Under the pieces are notes generated by a model that had not been told where the DNA came from, did no database searches, and saw nothing but the letters and a program-made list of their open reading frames with translations. From the NCBI RefSeq assembly GCF_028743715.1, contig NZ_CP117996.1, positions 2,170,001 to 2,234,000 of the forward strand: a stretch of DNA of 64,000 bases, written 5' to 3'. Origin of the DNA: Microbacterium sp. Clip185. Lineage in GTDB: Bacteria > Actinomycetota > Actinomycetes > Actinomycetales > Microbacteriaceae. Shown here in pieces: positions 40,719 to 49,948 of this stretch. The stretch's first letter is position 1. The number at the start of each line of letters is the position of its first letter. Position numbers and translations under genes: made by a program.

Positions 40719-43216
40719 GCGCCCCCGCCGCACGCGCCCGGGCGCGCCGACCCCGCCGCAGCGATCGCGACATCGCGTTCCTCGTCGGCAACATCGCCTT
40801 CATCGACGCGCTCCTCGCGATCGGCGCCGCATCCGCGTGGGCGATCTACCGCAGCGGCTGGTTCGTGCTCGTCGCGGCGGTGGCGATCGTGGTCTCCACC
40901 GGGATCGCTCTGCTCGCCGTGTGGCGGCCGATGCGCTGGTGGCAGCTCGCTCTGATCACCGCAGGGGCGTACGTCGTCGTGGGTGTGCCCGTCGCCGCGC
41001 CGACGATGATCACCGACCCTGCGACGATCCTGCCGGGCATCTGGGGCGTCGTGAGCGCACCGGTCACGGGGTGGAAGAACCTGCTGACGCTGGAGCTGCC
41101 GCTCGGCGTGTACCAGGCGACCCTGGCGCTCCCCCTCTTCCTGATGCTCTCGCTCGGCACGCTGGCTCTCCTGCTCGCGCTTCGCGCCCCCAGGCTGTGG
41201 GTGCTCGCGGCACCCCTCGCGCTTGTGATCACCGCGTTCGGCGTGCTGTTCGGCTCGAGCGCCGTGGACGGCTCGTGGCGCATCGGCGCCTGGGAGCTCG
41301 ACGGCGTCTGGGAGGCGGTGGTCGGCCTCGGCGCTCTCCTCACGGGCTTCGCCTGGTACGTCTGGCGCAATGTTCACACGCGTCGGGTCGCCCTGCGCGT
41401 CGCGCGCACAGCGAGCGGCGTGCGCTCCTCCGTGCGTGTCGCGCGTACTCTCGGAAGCCGCATCGCCCTCGCCGCCGGGATGCTCGTCGTCGCCCTCGCG
41501 CTGGGGCTCGCGCTCGCGCCCTGGGCGATCGCCGGCTCGTCACGCGACGTGCTGCGCACCGCGGTGGACCCCGTGCTGAAGGTGCGTCAGACGCTGAGCC
41601 CGCTCGCCGACTACCGCGCCGCGTTCTCCGACGAGCGGTTCGACGACGTGCTGTTCACCGTCGCCGCCGACTCGGGCGTCGACCGGGTGCGTCTGGCCAC
41701 GCTGAGCTACTACGACGGCCGCGTGATGCGCGCCACCGACCCGCAGACGGGCGACCGCTCCGACAGCACCGAGTTCCGTCGGGTGCCCGCATCCCTGCCC
41801 GCAGACACGGGCGATCGGGCCTCTGCCACCTTCACGATCGGCGACTACACGGGCATCTGGGTGCCCGCAGTGGGAGATCTCACCTCGATCGACTTCTCGG
41901 GATCGACGCGAGCAGCACTGTCGGACGGCTTCTTCTACAACCCGGACTCCGCCACGGGCGTCGAGCTTTCGGATCCGGGACTCGCCTCCGGTGTCACCTA
42001 CACGCAGACCGGTGTCGTCACAGACGCTCCGCGTGACCCGGGGACGCTCACGCCGTCCCGTTCCGGGACGTTCGATCCGGCCTTCGTCCCCGAATCCCTC
42101 GAGGAATGGGTGAGCGCGCAGGATGCGCCCTCCGGCGGCGCCGGGCTCGTCGAGCTGATCTCGCGCCTGCGGGCGCGCGGGCTGCTCTCGCACGCGCTGA
42201 CGCTCGATCCCGGAACCGTTCCGATGTGGGCGCAAAAGCTCGGCGACTACACCTTCGAGCCCAGCCGCAGCGGGCACTCCACCGACCGTATCGGCGACCT
42301 GTTCAGCGAACTGCTGAAGAAGCAGAACGAGACCGGTGGCACCGATGACTCGCTGCTCGTGTCGGCAGCCGGTGACGACGAGCAGTTCGCCGTGGCGGGC
42401 GCCCTCATCGCGGATCACCTGGGCTTTCCCGCCCGGGTCGTGCTCGGCACACGACTGAGCAGCGATGATGCGGATCTCCCCGTGTGCGAAGACGGCACGT
42501 GCACGAGCGGTGACCTCGCCGCATGGATCGAGGTCCGCGACGCGGACGGCACGTGGACGGCGATCGACACGACCCCGCAGCACCGCGTACCGCTCTCGCC
42601 CGACATCCAGCAGCGTCGCGACCCGCAGAACATGACACCGGTCGAGCCGGAGCAGGCGGACACGGTCCTCCCGCCCGAGGCGGACCCTGCCGACGCCACC
42701 CCGCCGCAGAGCGACGAGCCCACCGATCCCCTCGACCTCGCGTGGCTGTGGGCGACCCTGCGGATCTCCGGCATCGTCATCTTCGCCCTCCTCATCCTGC
42801 TGATGCCCGCGATCGCGGTGCTCGCGGCGAAGATCATGCGCCGGCGAGCCAGACGCTCCTCGGCCGATCCCGTCGACCGCGTGGTCGGCGGCTGGGAAGA
42901 GTACCTCGACACCGTGGTCGATCACGGTCACCGCATCCCGCCCGCTGCGACCCGTTCGGAGACCGCGAGCGCCGTGGGCGTCGCGGAGTCGACCGACCCC
43001 GCGACGCTGGCGGCTCTCGCCGACCGCGCGGTGTTCGCGCCGGGAACGACCACCGAAGCGGAATCCACGAGGTTCTGGGAGCTCATCGACCAGGAACGAC
43101 AGCGTTTCGCGTCCACAGGCGGCCTGTGGACGCGTTGGAAGGCTCGGCTGTCGCTACGCTCGTTCGCACGCGGATTACGCGAGGCTGCGTCGCGAGATGG
43201 AAGGGGACGACCATGA
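40715..43216 (+). CDS. TgpA-like transglutaminase-fold membrane protein with degenerate active site
   Basis: This 833-residue protein has about seven N-terminal helices (20-270), a large outside region, and a final span near 690-712, followed by a ~120-residue cytoplasmic tail. The outside region holds a transglutaminase/protease-like core, but the canonical Cys-His-Asp triad is broken. The block corresponding to GxCExFA reads GDDEQFA (Asp555 in place of Cys), and HAWxEV reads AAWIEV (Ala603 in place of His). Only the Asp (618, AIDTTP) remains. It is unlikely to be a cysteine transglutaminase and may be a structural or binding module. ATGA overlaps couple it to DUF58 and PP2C genes. Confidence 0.82.
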   Translation: MSAPAARARARRPRRSDRDIAFLVGNIAFIDALLAIGAASAWAIYRSGWFVLVAAVAIVVSTGIALLAVWRPMRWWQLALITAGAYVVVGVPVAAPTMITDPATILPGIWGVVSAPVTGWKNLLTLELPLGVYQATLALPLFLMLSLGTLALLLALRAPRLWVLAAPLALVITAFGVLFGSSAVDGSWRIGAWELDGVWEAVVGLGALLTGFAWYVWRNVHTRRVALRVARTASGVRSSVRVARTLGSRIALAAGMLVVALALGLALAPWAIAGSSRDVLRTAVDPVLKVRQTLSPLADYRAAFSDERFDDVLFTVAADSGVDRVRLATLSYYDGRVMRATDPQTGDRSDSTEFRRVPASLPADTGDRASATFTIGDYTGIWVPAVGDLTSIDFSGSTRAALSDGFFYNPDSATGVELSDPGLASGVTYTQTGVVTDAPRDPGTLTPSRSGTFDPAFVPESLEEWVSAQDAPSGGAGLVELISRLRARGLLSHALTLDPGTVPMWAQKLGDYTFEPSRSGHSTDRIGDLFSELLKKQNETGGTDDSLLVSAAGDDEQFAVAGALIADHLGFPARVVLGTRLSSDDADLPVCEDGTCTSGDLAAWIEVRDADGTWTAIDTTPQHRVPLSPDIQQRRDPQNMTPVEPEQADTVLPPEADPADATPPQSDEPTDPLDLAWLWATLRISGIVIFALLILLMPAIAVLAAKIMRRRARRSSADPVDRVVGGWEEYLDTVVDHGHRIPPAATRSETASAVGVAESTDPATLAALADRAVFAPGTTTEAESTRFWELIDQERQRFASTGGLWTRWKARLSLRSFARGLREAASRDGRGRP

Positions 43217-44052
43217 CCGGGATCGTCGTCATGGCCGGAGCGCGCTCCGACGTCGGCCGCGTCCGCAAGCTCAACGAGGACGCGGTGCTCGCGCAGTACC
43301 CCGTGTTCCTCGTCGCCGACGGCATGGGAGGCCATGAGGCGGGCGATCTGGCCAGCGCCGCGGTCGTGGATGCCTTCCGTCACCTCGTGGGTCGCGACGA
43401 CGTTCAGCCCGAGGAGGTGGTCACCGCCGTCGAGTCGGCGCACACCGCTGTCTCTCAGGTCGCCGGACGCCACGCTCGCGGCGCCGGCTCCACCCTCGCC
43501 GCCCTGGTCGCCGTGGTGCAGAACGGATCGCACGCGTGGCTCGTCGTGAACATCGGCGACTCCCGCGTGTACCGACTCGTCGGCAGTTCCCTCGAACAGC
43601 TCACCGTCGATCACTCGGTGGTGCAGGAGCTCGTGGATGCCGGCAAGATCAGCCGCTCCGAGATGTCGACGTATCCGGGTCGCAACGTCATCACCCGCGC
43701 CGTCGGCGACAGCCAGAGCCCCGCCGACTACTGGCTCTCCCCCATCGTGACCGGTGAGCGCATGCTGCTGTGCTCGGACGGGCTGTCGAACGATCTGAGC
43801 GACGAGGCGGTGCTGGCCGGCCTCAGCCTCGGCGGCTCCGCCGAGCAGACCGCGCACGCGTTGGTGGACCAGGCGCTCGCCCGCGGCGGCCGCGACAACA
43901 TCAGCGCCGTCGTGGTCGACGTGCGCTCGGGGGGACTCGCTCCTCGCGCCGACGAGGTCACGGGCGGATTCGCGACGAGCGAGCAGGCCGCGGTGCAGCC
44001 CATCGAGGTGGACACCATCACCTCGCGCAGAGAACGGCCGATCCGTGGCTGA
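43213..44052 (+). CDS. PP2C-type Ser/Thr protein phosphatase
   Basis: This 279-residue soluble phosphatase has the metal-binding and core motifs KLNEDAVL, VADGMGGHEAG, GSTLAALV, VNIGDSRVYRL, LCSDGLSND and GGRDNISAVVVD. It is the expected counterpart of the kinase at the start of the locus. About 30 residues follow the catalytic core, ending VDTITSRRERPIRG, which loosely resembles the Thr-repeat motif of the last gene. It overlaps the upstream gene by ATGA and the FHA gene by eight bases. Confidence 0.93.
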   Translation: MTGIVVMAGARSDVGRVRKLNEDAVLAQYPVFLVADGMGGHEAGDLASAAVVDAFRHLVGRDDVQPEEVVTAVESAHTAVSQVAGRHARGAGSTLAALVAVVQNGSHAWLVVNIGDSRVYRLVGSSLEQLTVDHSVVQELVDAGKISRSEMSTYPGRNVITRAVGDSQSPADYWLSPIVTGERMLLCSDGLSNDLSDEAVLAGLSLGGSAEQTAHALVDQALARGGRDNISAVVVDVRSGGLAPRADEVTGGFATSEQAAVQPIEVDTITSRRERPIRG

Positions 44053-44986
44053 GCGGACCTGGTTCGAAGGCCCCCTGCCCGCCATCGCCACCGGTACGCT
44101 CGCGGTGATCGTGGGGGGCGACGCCGCCGTCGCGGCGGCACGACGCGTGCTGTCGACGGGCACGATGCCCGGGACACCCGAGATCCTGGACGCCCTGATC
44201 GCCGACGGCATCGCCGCGGTACCGGCTTTCGCCGTGGTTGCGTTGGATGACGACCGCCTCACCGCGTTCGTCCGCGGCGAGTTCGTGCTCCGCTTCGAAG
44301 ACCGCTCGCGACGAGTGTGGCGTGTCGACGGCGTCGGCGCCCACACCTGGCGCGAGGTGGAGGCAGCATCGGTGGTGCGCGCCTGGGCAGGCGCCCCTGA
44401 CGCCGAGCCGAAGCTGTTCGATCTGGGTCCGACGCCGGAGCGTCCCGTGCGCGTCGGACCGACGACGGCTGCGGGCATCATGCTCCGCGGGCGCCCCGCC
44501 GTGGCACGGCCTTCGATCCCCGCGGCCCCTCCCGCCGCTGCGGCCCCCGCGCCACGCCCGACCGCGGCCGAGCCCCCGGACGACGAGACCGTCGTGACGA
44601 GCTCGAGCGCTCTCGCTCCGAAGCCTGCGCCGCGCACCCCACGTGCGCCGCGCGCCATCGAGCTGCCGGGCGGCGAAATCGTGCCGATCCACGGCACTCT
44701 GCTGGTCGGACGAGGTCCCCGCAGCTCCCGCGTGGAGGGCGACGACCTGCCGACCCTGGTGGCACTCGGCGACGTCTCGCGCGATGTCTCTCGTGCGCAC
44801 GTGAAGATCTGGACCGACGGAACGCGCGTGCAGATCGAAGACCTCGCGACGCCGGGCGGGACCGCCGTCATCGACGCGGACGGCGTCGCACGGCTGCTCG
44901 TCCCCGACCGCGCGGTAGAGGTGCGCGAGGGTGCGAGCGCCGAGCTCGCCGGCGGCGCCCGCATCCGCTTCGTGGGAGAAGCATGA
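44045..44986 (+). CDS. FHA domain protein
   Basis: This 313-residue protein has an unassigned N-terminal domain (~1-130), a Pro/Ala-rich linker containing DDETVV (Thr182), and a C-terminal FHA domain. The FHA domain has the phosphothreonine-binding signature: LLVGRGP (Arg223), SRAH (Ser249-His252) and the later Asp/Thr-Gly turn IEDLATPGGTAV. FHA domains read phosphothreonine. With a kinase, a phosphatase and a Thr-repeat protein in the same operon, its ligand is probably made in the locus. The GTG start overlaps the phosphatase stop by eight bases. Confidence 0.87.
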   Translation: MAERTWFEGPLPAIATGTLAVIVGGDAAVAAARRVLSTGTMPGTPEILDALIADGIAAVPAFAVVALDDDRLTAFVRGEFVLRFEDRSRRVWRVDGVGAHTWREVEAASVVRAWAGAPDAEPKLFDLGPTPERPVRVGPTTAAGIMLRGRPAVARPSIPAAPPAAAAPAPRPTAAEPPDDETVVTSSSALAPKPAPRTPRAPRAIELPGGEIVPIHGTLLVGRGPRSSRVEGDDLPTLVALGDVSRDVSRAHVKIWTDGTRVQIEDLATPGGTAVIDADGVARLLVPDRAVEVREGASAELAGGARIRFVGEA

Positions 44987-45921
44987 CCGACGCAGACGAC
45001 AACACCCGGCTCTCGCGCCGCGGGCCCGACGCGAGCGAGCAGCCCGAGGACAGCACCCAGCTCGTGAGCCGGCGCGACCGACGCAACGCCTCACCGCCGC
45101 CCGCCGACGCCACGGCCATCGTGCCCCGCGAGGCGCCGGCGCCGCCCGCCGACGAGACCGTGATGGTGGACCGCGCATCCACCGCCTCTCCGCCGGCCGA
45201 AGACGCCGACGACCGCACCGCGCTCGTGCGGCGTCCCGCCTCATCCCCCTCCCCCTCGGCGGATCAGGCGCCGATCTCCGACGAACCGGACGACGGCACG
45301 CTGCTGGTGCGCCGGCCCGCTCCGGCCACGGATGCGACCGCGGTCGTCCGGCGGGCCGAGCCGGTCCCCGCCGCGGACGACGACGAGCACACGATCCTCA
45401 CGCCACGCTCGCCCGTGACAACCGACGAGCTCGACACCGACGACACGGTGCTTCGTCCCCGTGACGAACCGCAGGACGCGACCTTGCTGCGCCGCCGCGA
45501 ACGCCCGGCGAATGCCGCCGCGGATGCGGATGCGGATGCGGATGACACCGTGCTGCGTCCGCGGGATGCGGTCGCCGAGGACGCGACGAGCCTGTCCCCG
45601 CGCGGGGCGACGTCGGCTGCCGCGCCGCGTCTCACACGAGCACGCCGCTCCGTCGCGACACAGACCGAATCGTTCGCGCCCGATGCCCGGACCGACCGCA
45701 CCCCCGCCCGCGAGCGGTACGCGATCCGCACCCCCACGATCTCGGCCGCGCCGAGCTCCACCGCCTCTGCGCCCGAGGTCGTCGACCTCGGCGATGGTGG
45801 GCTCGCGGCTCGGATCGCCCGACGTCGCGCCACCCGCACCCGGCTGACGATTCTCGCGGGCGTCTCCGCGGTCGTGTTCGTCGGGTCGATCGTGGGTCTC
45901 GCGACGCTGCTGAGCATCTGA
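44983..45921 (+). CDS. Tail-anchored disordered protein with twelve Thr-centred repeats
   Basis: This 312-residue protein is predicted disordered for its first ~280 residues and has one C-terminal span (~286-310), so the repeats lie in the cytoplasm. Twelve copies of [DE]-x-T-x-[LIVM]-x-x-R are centred on Thr8, 25, 44, 59, 79, 106, 119, 137, 155, 167, 189 and 202; examples are DDGTLLVRR and ADDTVLRPR. Position -2 is Asp in eleven copies and Glu in one, +2 is aliphatic or Met in all, and +5 is Arg in all. I infer multi-site kinase substrate and FHA docking platform; no characterised family is recognised. The start overlaps the FHA gene by ATGA. Confidence 0.8.
   Translation: MTDADDNTRLSRRGPDASEQPEDSTQLVSRRDRRNASPPPADATAIVPREAPAPPADETVMVDRASTASPPAEDADDRTALVRRPASSPSPSADQAPISDEPDDGTLLVRRPAPATDATAVVRRAEPVPAADDDEHTILTPRSPVTTDELDTDDTVLRPRDEPQDATLLRRRERPANAAADADADADDTVLRPRDAVAEDATSLSPRGATSAAAPRLTRARRSVATQTESFAPDARTDRTPARERYAIRTPTISAAPSSTASAPEVVDLGDGGLAARIARRRATRTRLTILAGVSAVVFVGSIVGLATLLSI
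45520..45543 (+). repeat. Hexanucleotide tandem repeat inside the Thr-repeat gene
   Basis: GCGGAT is repeated four times, encoding Ala-Asp pairs just before repeat 11. Slippage would change the linker length in frame. Confidence 0.85.
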
Positions 45922-45935
45922 GCCTCTGCTCGGGT

Positions 45936-45941
45936 TAGCAT
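45936..45941 (+). promoter_or_regulatory. Leaderless -10 element for hrpA
   Basis: TAGCAT eight bases before the GTG at 45950, in the 28-base gap after the Thr-repeat gene. Confidence 0.4.
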
Positions 45942-45949
45942 CGAAGGCT

Positions 45950-48900
45950 GTGTCAACGCCGGAACCCGTCATCTCGTTCCCTCCCGAGCTGCCCGTCAGC
46001 GCGGCCCGGGAGGAGATCGCGCGCGCCATCGAGGATCATCAGGTCGTGATCGTCGCCGGCGCGACGGGTTCCGGCAAGACGACGCAGCTCCCGAAGATCT
46101 GCCTCCAGCTGGGGCGCACGCGTATCGCGCACACCCAGCCCCGCCGCATCGCCGCTCGGACGATCGCCGAGCGCATCGCCGAAGAGCTGCAGGTACCGCT
46201 CGGCTCCACCGTCGGGTACAAGGTGCGCTTCACCGACAAGGTCTCCGTCGACACCCGTGTCGCGCTGGTGACCGACGGCATCCTGCTCAACGAGATCCAC
46301 CGCGATCGCCTTTTGCGCCGCTACGACACGATCATCATCGACGAGGCGCACGAACGCTCCCTCAACATCGACTTCCTGCTCGGGTACCTGCGCCGCATCC
46401 TTCCCGAGCGCCCGGATCTGAAGGTCATCGTGACCTCCGCCACGATCGATCCCGAAAGCTTCGCACGCCACTTCGCCGATGCCGACGGCGTCCCCGCCCC
46501 GGTCGTCGAGGTGTCGGGACGCACCTACCCCGTCGAGATCCGCTACCGGCCGCTCGTCCCGGAGACGGACGACGAGGCAGAGAATGCGGCCGCTCCCGAG
46601 GCCGACGACGAGGTGACCGCCATCGTTCAGGCGCTGCGGGAACTCGACGCCGAAGCACCCGGCGACGTCCTCGTGTTCCTGCCGGGCGAAGCGGAGATCC
46701 GGGATGCGGCGGATGCGGTGCGCGCGGCCTATGCCTCGGCCACCGCGCCCACCGAAGTGCTCCCCCTGTACGGCCGGCTGTCGGCGGCCGAACAGCATCG
46801 GGTGTTCGAGCGATCTCGCGTCGCGGGAGTGCGACGCCGGGTGATCCTCGCGACCAACGTCGCCGAGACGAGTCTGACGGTTCCCGGCATCCGTTACGTC
46901 ATCGACACCGGCACCGCCCGCATCTCGCGGTACAGCAACCGGTCGAAAGTGCAGCGGCTGCCGATCGAGGCCATCTCCCAGGCCTCCGCGCAGCAACGCT
47001 CCGGCCGTGCCGGACGAACGGCGCCGGGCATCGCGATCCGCCTGTACGGGGAAGGCGATTTCGAGCGGCGCCCCGTCTTCACGGAGCCGGAAATCCTCCG
47101 GACCTCTCTCGCCGCCGTCATCCTGCAGATGCTCGCGCTCGGATTCGGTGACATCTCCGCCTTCCCGTTCCTCACCCCCCCGGATTCCCGGGGCGTCCAG
47201 TCGGCGTTCGACCTGCTCGTCGAGCTGCAGGCCGTCCGTCAGAGTCGGCAGGGTTCCTCGCTCACGCAGCTCGGGCGGGAGATCTCCCGGCTGCCGATCG
47301 ATCCGCGTTTCGCACGCATGCTCGTCGAGGCGCGGCGCACCGACGTCCTGCCCGACGTGCTCGCAATCGTGGCCGGCATGTCGATCCAGGACGTGCGCGA
47401 GCGTCCCGAGGAGCGCCGCGAGGAAGCGGATCGACTGCACGCGCGCTTCGTCGATCCCACGAGCGATTTCCTGACTCTCCTGAACCTGTGGAACCACCTG
47501 CGCGAGCAGCAGGACGAGCTCGGTTCGAGCGCGTTCCGTCGGCTGTGTCGGGCGGAGATGCTCAACTACGTGCGCGTGCGGGAGTGGTTCGACGTGCACC
47601 GGCAGCTCTCACAACTGCTGGGCCTGCGCCGCGACGCCGAGCGTACGGGTGGCGCAGCGGACCCCGCCGCGGTGCATCGCGCTCTGCTGTCCGGGCTGCT
47701 CTCGCACATCGGCATCCTCGATGAACGAGAGAAGGGCAGAGAGGGCAAGGGCACGCGGTCGGAGTACCGCGGGGCTCGCGGCACACGTTTCGCGCTGTTC
47801 CCCGGATCCGGCCTGCGCAAGAAGCGGCCGACCGCGGTCATGGCCGCGGAACTCGTCGAGACGAGCCGGCTCTTCGCCCGCACGGTCGCGGCGATCGATC
47901 CGGCCTGGGCCGAGCCGCTCGCAGGGGACCTCGCCAAGCGGCAGTTGAGCGAGCCGCACTGGTCGAAGGATGCCGGCGCCGCCACCGCCTACGAGAAGGT
48001 CACCCTGTTCGGCGTCGAGATCATCCCGCGACGACGCGTGCAGCTGGCCCGCTTCGATCGCCCCCTCGCGCGTGAGATGTTCGTGCGCCACGCGCTCGTC
48101 GACGAGGAGTGGGATCCCTCACGCCTGGCGAAGCCGCTCACCGCATTCGCGCGTCGCAACCTCGAGCTGCGCCGCCGGCTGGAGAAGGTCGAGGAACGCG
48201 AACGTCGCCGTGACATCCTGGCCGGCGACGAGGCGGTCTACGCCTTCTACGACGCGCGCATCCCCGCGGATGTGTTCGACGCCCGCTCGTTCGAGTCCTG
48301 GTGGAAAGACGCGATCGCACGAACGCCCCGCTTGCTCGATCTGAGCGAGGAAGACCTGCTGGACGGCGCGGAACGCGCCGACGAGCGCGCCTTCCCGACC
48401 CGCTGGAGGCAGGGCGATCAGGTTCTCTCGCTCGCGTACCGGTTCGAGCCGGGGGCCGCCGACGACGGCGTGACCGCGGTCGTCCCGCTCGCGCTCCTGG
48501 CGCAGCTGTCGCCGCAGGGGTTCGACTGGCAGGTACCGGGACTGCGCGACGAGCTCATCACCGCACTGCTGCGGGCGCTGCCCAAGTCCATCCGACGCCA
48601 CGTCGTGCCGGCGGCGGATTGGGCGGCGCGCTTCGCCGAGGAGCTCGCCGGCGCGGGCCCCGAGGACCACGCGGGGCTCCCGCCGCTCTCCCTTCGAGAC
48701 GCCCTCGCCTCGCGCATCCAGCGGGTCGCCAACCAGCCCGTGCGCGCGTCCGACTTCGAGATGGAACGGGTGCCCGATCACCTGCTGATCTCGTTCCGCG
48801 CGGTCGACGAGCGGGGCCGCGCGGCCGGTTCGGGCCGAGACCTGGGCGACCTGCAGGAGCGTTTCGCCGATCGCGCACGCTCGTCGGTCGCACGCTCGCT

Positions 48901-49849
48901 GCGTCGAGGCCCCGCCGCGTCCGCCGCCACCGTCGCGCGCGGAACCCCCGGGGCACCCATCGCGGCGAGCGCCGACGGCTTCGCCGAGCGCGCGGGTGTG
49001 ACCGACTGGGACTTCGGTACCCTCCCCGAGCAGGTCGACACGCGCGTGGCGGGCGGCGTGGTCCGCGGCTATCCCGCCGTCGTCGACGACGGCGCGAGCG
49101 TGTCGCTGCGCATCGAGGCGACGCCGGACGCGGCGGCGCGCGCGACGCGGGCGGGCATCCGTCGTCTCGTGCTCCATGCGGCGCCCTCCCCCGTGTCCTA
49201 CGTTCTCGACCACCTGACCGCGAACGAGAAGCTCGCCCTCGCTGCCTCTCCCTACCCCTCCGCGAAGGCCCTCGTCGAGGACGCGCGGGTCGCGGTCGCG
49301 GATGCGGTCATCACCCGCGCGGCCCCGGACGGGATCGTGCGAGACCGCGCCGGCTTCGAGTCCCTCCGCGACGCGTTCAGCGCGGCGGTGACGGACGAGC
49401 TGTTCGCCGCCACGAGCCTCGTCGCCCGCATCCTGCTCTCCCTGCGCGACATCGAGCGCGCCATGAAGCGGCAGAACTCGCTCACCCTGCTCGGCGCGCT
49501 CGGCGACATCCGCGCCCAGCTGGCGGGGCTCGTCTACCCCGGTTTCATCTCCCGGACCGGGCCGGCGCGTCTGGCCCACCTGCCGCGCTACCTCGCGGCG
49601 GTCGCCGAGCGACTCGCGCAGCTGGCCGACCAGCCCGGGCGAGACCGGCAGCGCCTCACCGAATACGAGCGCTCCGCCGCCGCGTACACGGATGCTGGCG
49701 GCACGATCCCGCTCGCCGATGACGCACCCGCCTCTCTCGCGCATGCCCGTTGGCTGCTGGAGGAGTACCGGGTGAGCCTGTTCGCGCAGAGGTTGGGAAC
49801 GGCCGAACCCGTCTCCGCTCAGCGCATTCTGAAGACGCTGCGCGGCTGA
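45950..49849 (+). CDS. hrpA: ATP-dependent RNA helicase HrpA
   Basis: This 1299-residue DEAH-box helicase has motif I GATGSGKTTQ, motif II IIDEAHERS, motif III VTSATID and motif VI QQRSGRAGRT. HA2 and OB-fold domains and the long C-terminal DUF3418 region of HrpA follow. HrpA resolves stalled or collided ribosomes on mRNA in E. coli. Full length matches the family. The start is GTG 45950. It follows the signalling locus with its own apparent leaderless promoter and is probably functionally unrelated to it. Confidence 0.95.
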   Translation: MSTPEPVISFPPELPVSAAREEIARAIEDHQVVIVAGATGSGKTTQLPKICLQLGRTRIAHTQPRRIAARTIAERIAEELQVPLGSTVGYKVRFTDKVSVDTRVALVTDGILLNEIHRDRLLRRYDTIIIDEAHERSLNIDFLLGYLRRILPERPDLKVIVTSATIDPESFARHFADADGVPAPVVEVSGRTYPVEIRYRPLVPETDDEAENAAAPEADDEVTAIVQALRELDAEAPGDVLVFLPGEAEIRDAADAVRAAYASATAPTEVLPLYGRLSAAEQHRVFERSRVAGVRRRVILATNVAETSLTVPGIRYVIDTGTARISRYSNRSKVQRLPIEAISQASAQQRSGRAGRTAPGIAIRLYGEGDFERRPVFTEPEILRTSLAAVILQMLALGFGDISAFPFLTPPDSRGVQSAFDLLVELQAVRQSRQGSSLTQLGREISRLPIDPRFARMLVEARRTDVLPDVLAIVAGMSIQDVRERPEERREEADRLHARFVDPTSDFLTLLNLWNHLREQQDELGSSAFRRLCRAEMLNYVRVREWFDVHRQLSQLLGLRRDAERTGGAADPAAVHRALLSGLLSHIGILDEREKGREGKGTRSEYRGARGTRFALFPGSGLRKKRPTAVMAAELVETSRLFARTVAAIDPAWAEPLAGDLAKRQLSEPHWSKDAGAATAYEKVTLFGVEIIPRRRVQLARFDRPLAREMFVRHALVDEEWDPSRLAKPLTAFARRNLELRRRLEKVEERERRRDILAGDEAVYAFYDARIPADVFDARSFESWWKDAIARTPRLLDLSEEDLLDGAERADERAFPTRWRQGDQVLSLAYRFEPGAADDGVTAVVPLALLAQLSPQGFDWQVPGLRDELITALLRALPKSIRRHVVPAADWAARFAEELAGAGPEDHAGLPPLSLRDALASRIQRVANQPVRASDFEMERVPDHLLISFRAVDERGRAAGSGRDLGDLQERFADRARSSVARSLRRGPAASAATVARGTPGAPIAASADGFAERAGVTDWDFGTLPEQVDTRVAGGVVRGYPAVVDDGASVSLRIEATPDAAARATRAGIRRLVLHAAPSPVSYVLDHLTANEKLALAASPYPSAKALVEDARVAVADAVITRAAPDGIVRDRAGFESLRDAFSAAVTDELFAATSLVARILLSLRDIERAMKRQNSLTLLGALGDIRAQLAGLVYPGFISRTGPARLAHLPRYLAAVAERLAQLADQPGRDRQRLTEYERSAAAYTDAGGTIPLADDAPASLAHARWLLEEYRVSLFAQRLGTAEPVSAQRILKTLRG

Positions 49850-49901
49850 GCCGGGCCCGGGGAGGACAGTCGCACACGCGAAGCGCCCCGGGCACCGCAC
49901 G

Positions 49902-49914
49902 ACGTTGACAACGT
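49902..49914. promoter_or_regulatory. Operator-like palindrome overlapping the GH43 gene -35
   Basis: ACGTTGACAACGT, with perfect six-base arms around one base, covers the TTGACA of the promoter. It resembles a LacI-family site. Confidence 0.45.
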
Positions 49915-49934
49915 CTCGGCGCAGCCAATACGGT
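49905..49934 (+). promoter_or_regulatory. Promoter of the secreted GH43 gene
   Basis: TTGACA (49905-49910) and TACGGT (49929-49934) with an 18-base spacer give a start near 49941 and a leader of about 150 bases. Confidence 0.5.
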
Positions 49935-49948
49935 GATCGAAGGCCGAG

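Noticed and set aside
49856..49892. CCCGGGG...CCCCGGG inverted repeat after hrpA as a terminator
   Set aside because: The loop is over 20 bases and the arms are only seven pairs, so it is too weak to call.
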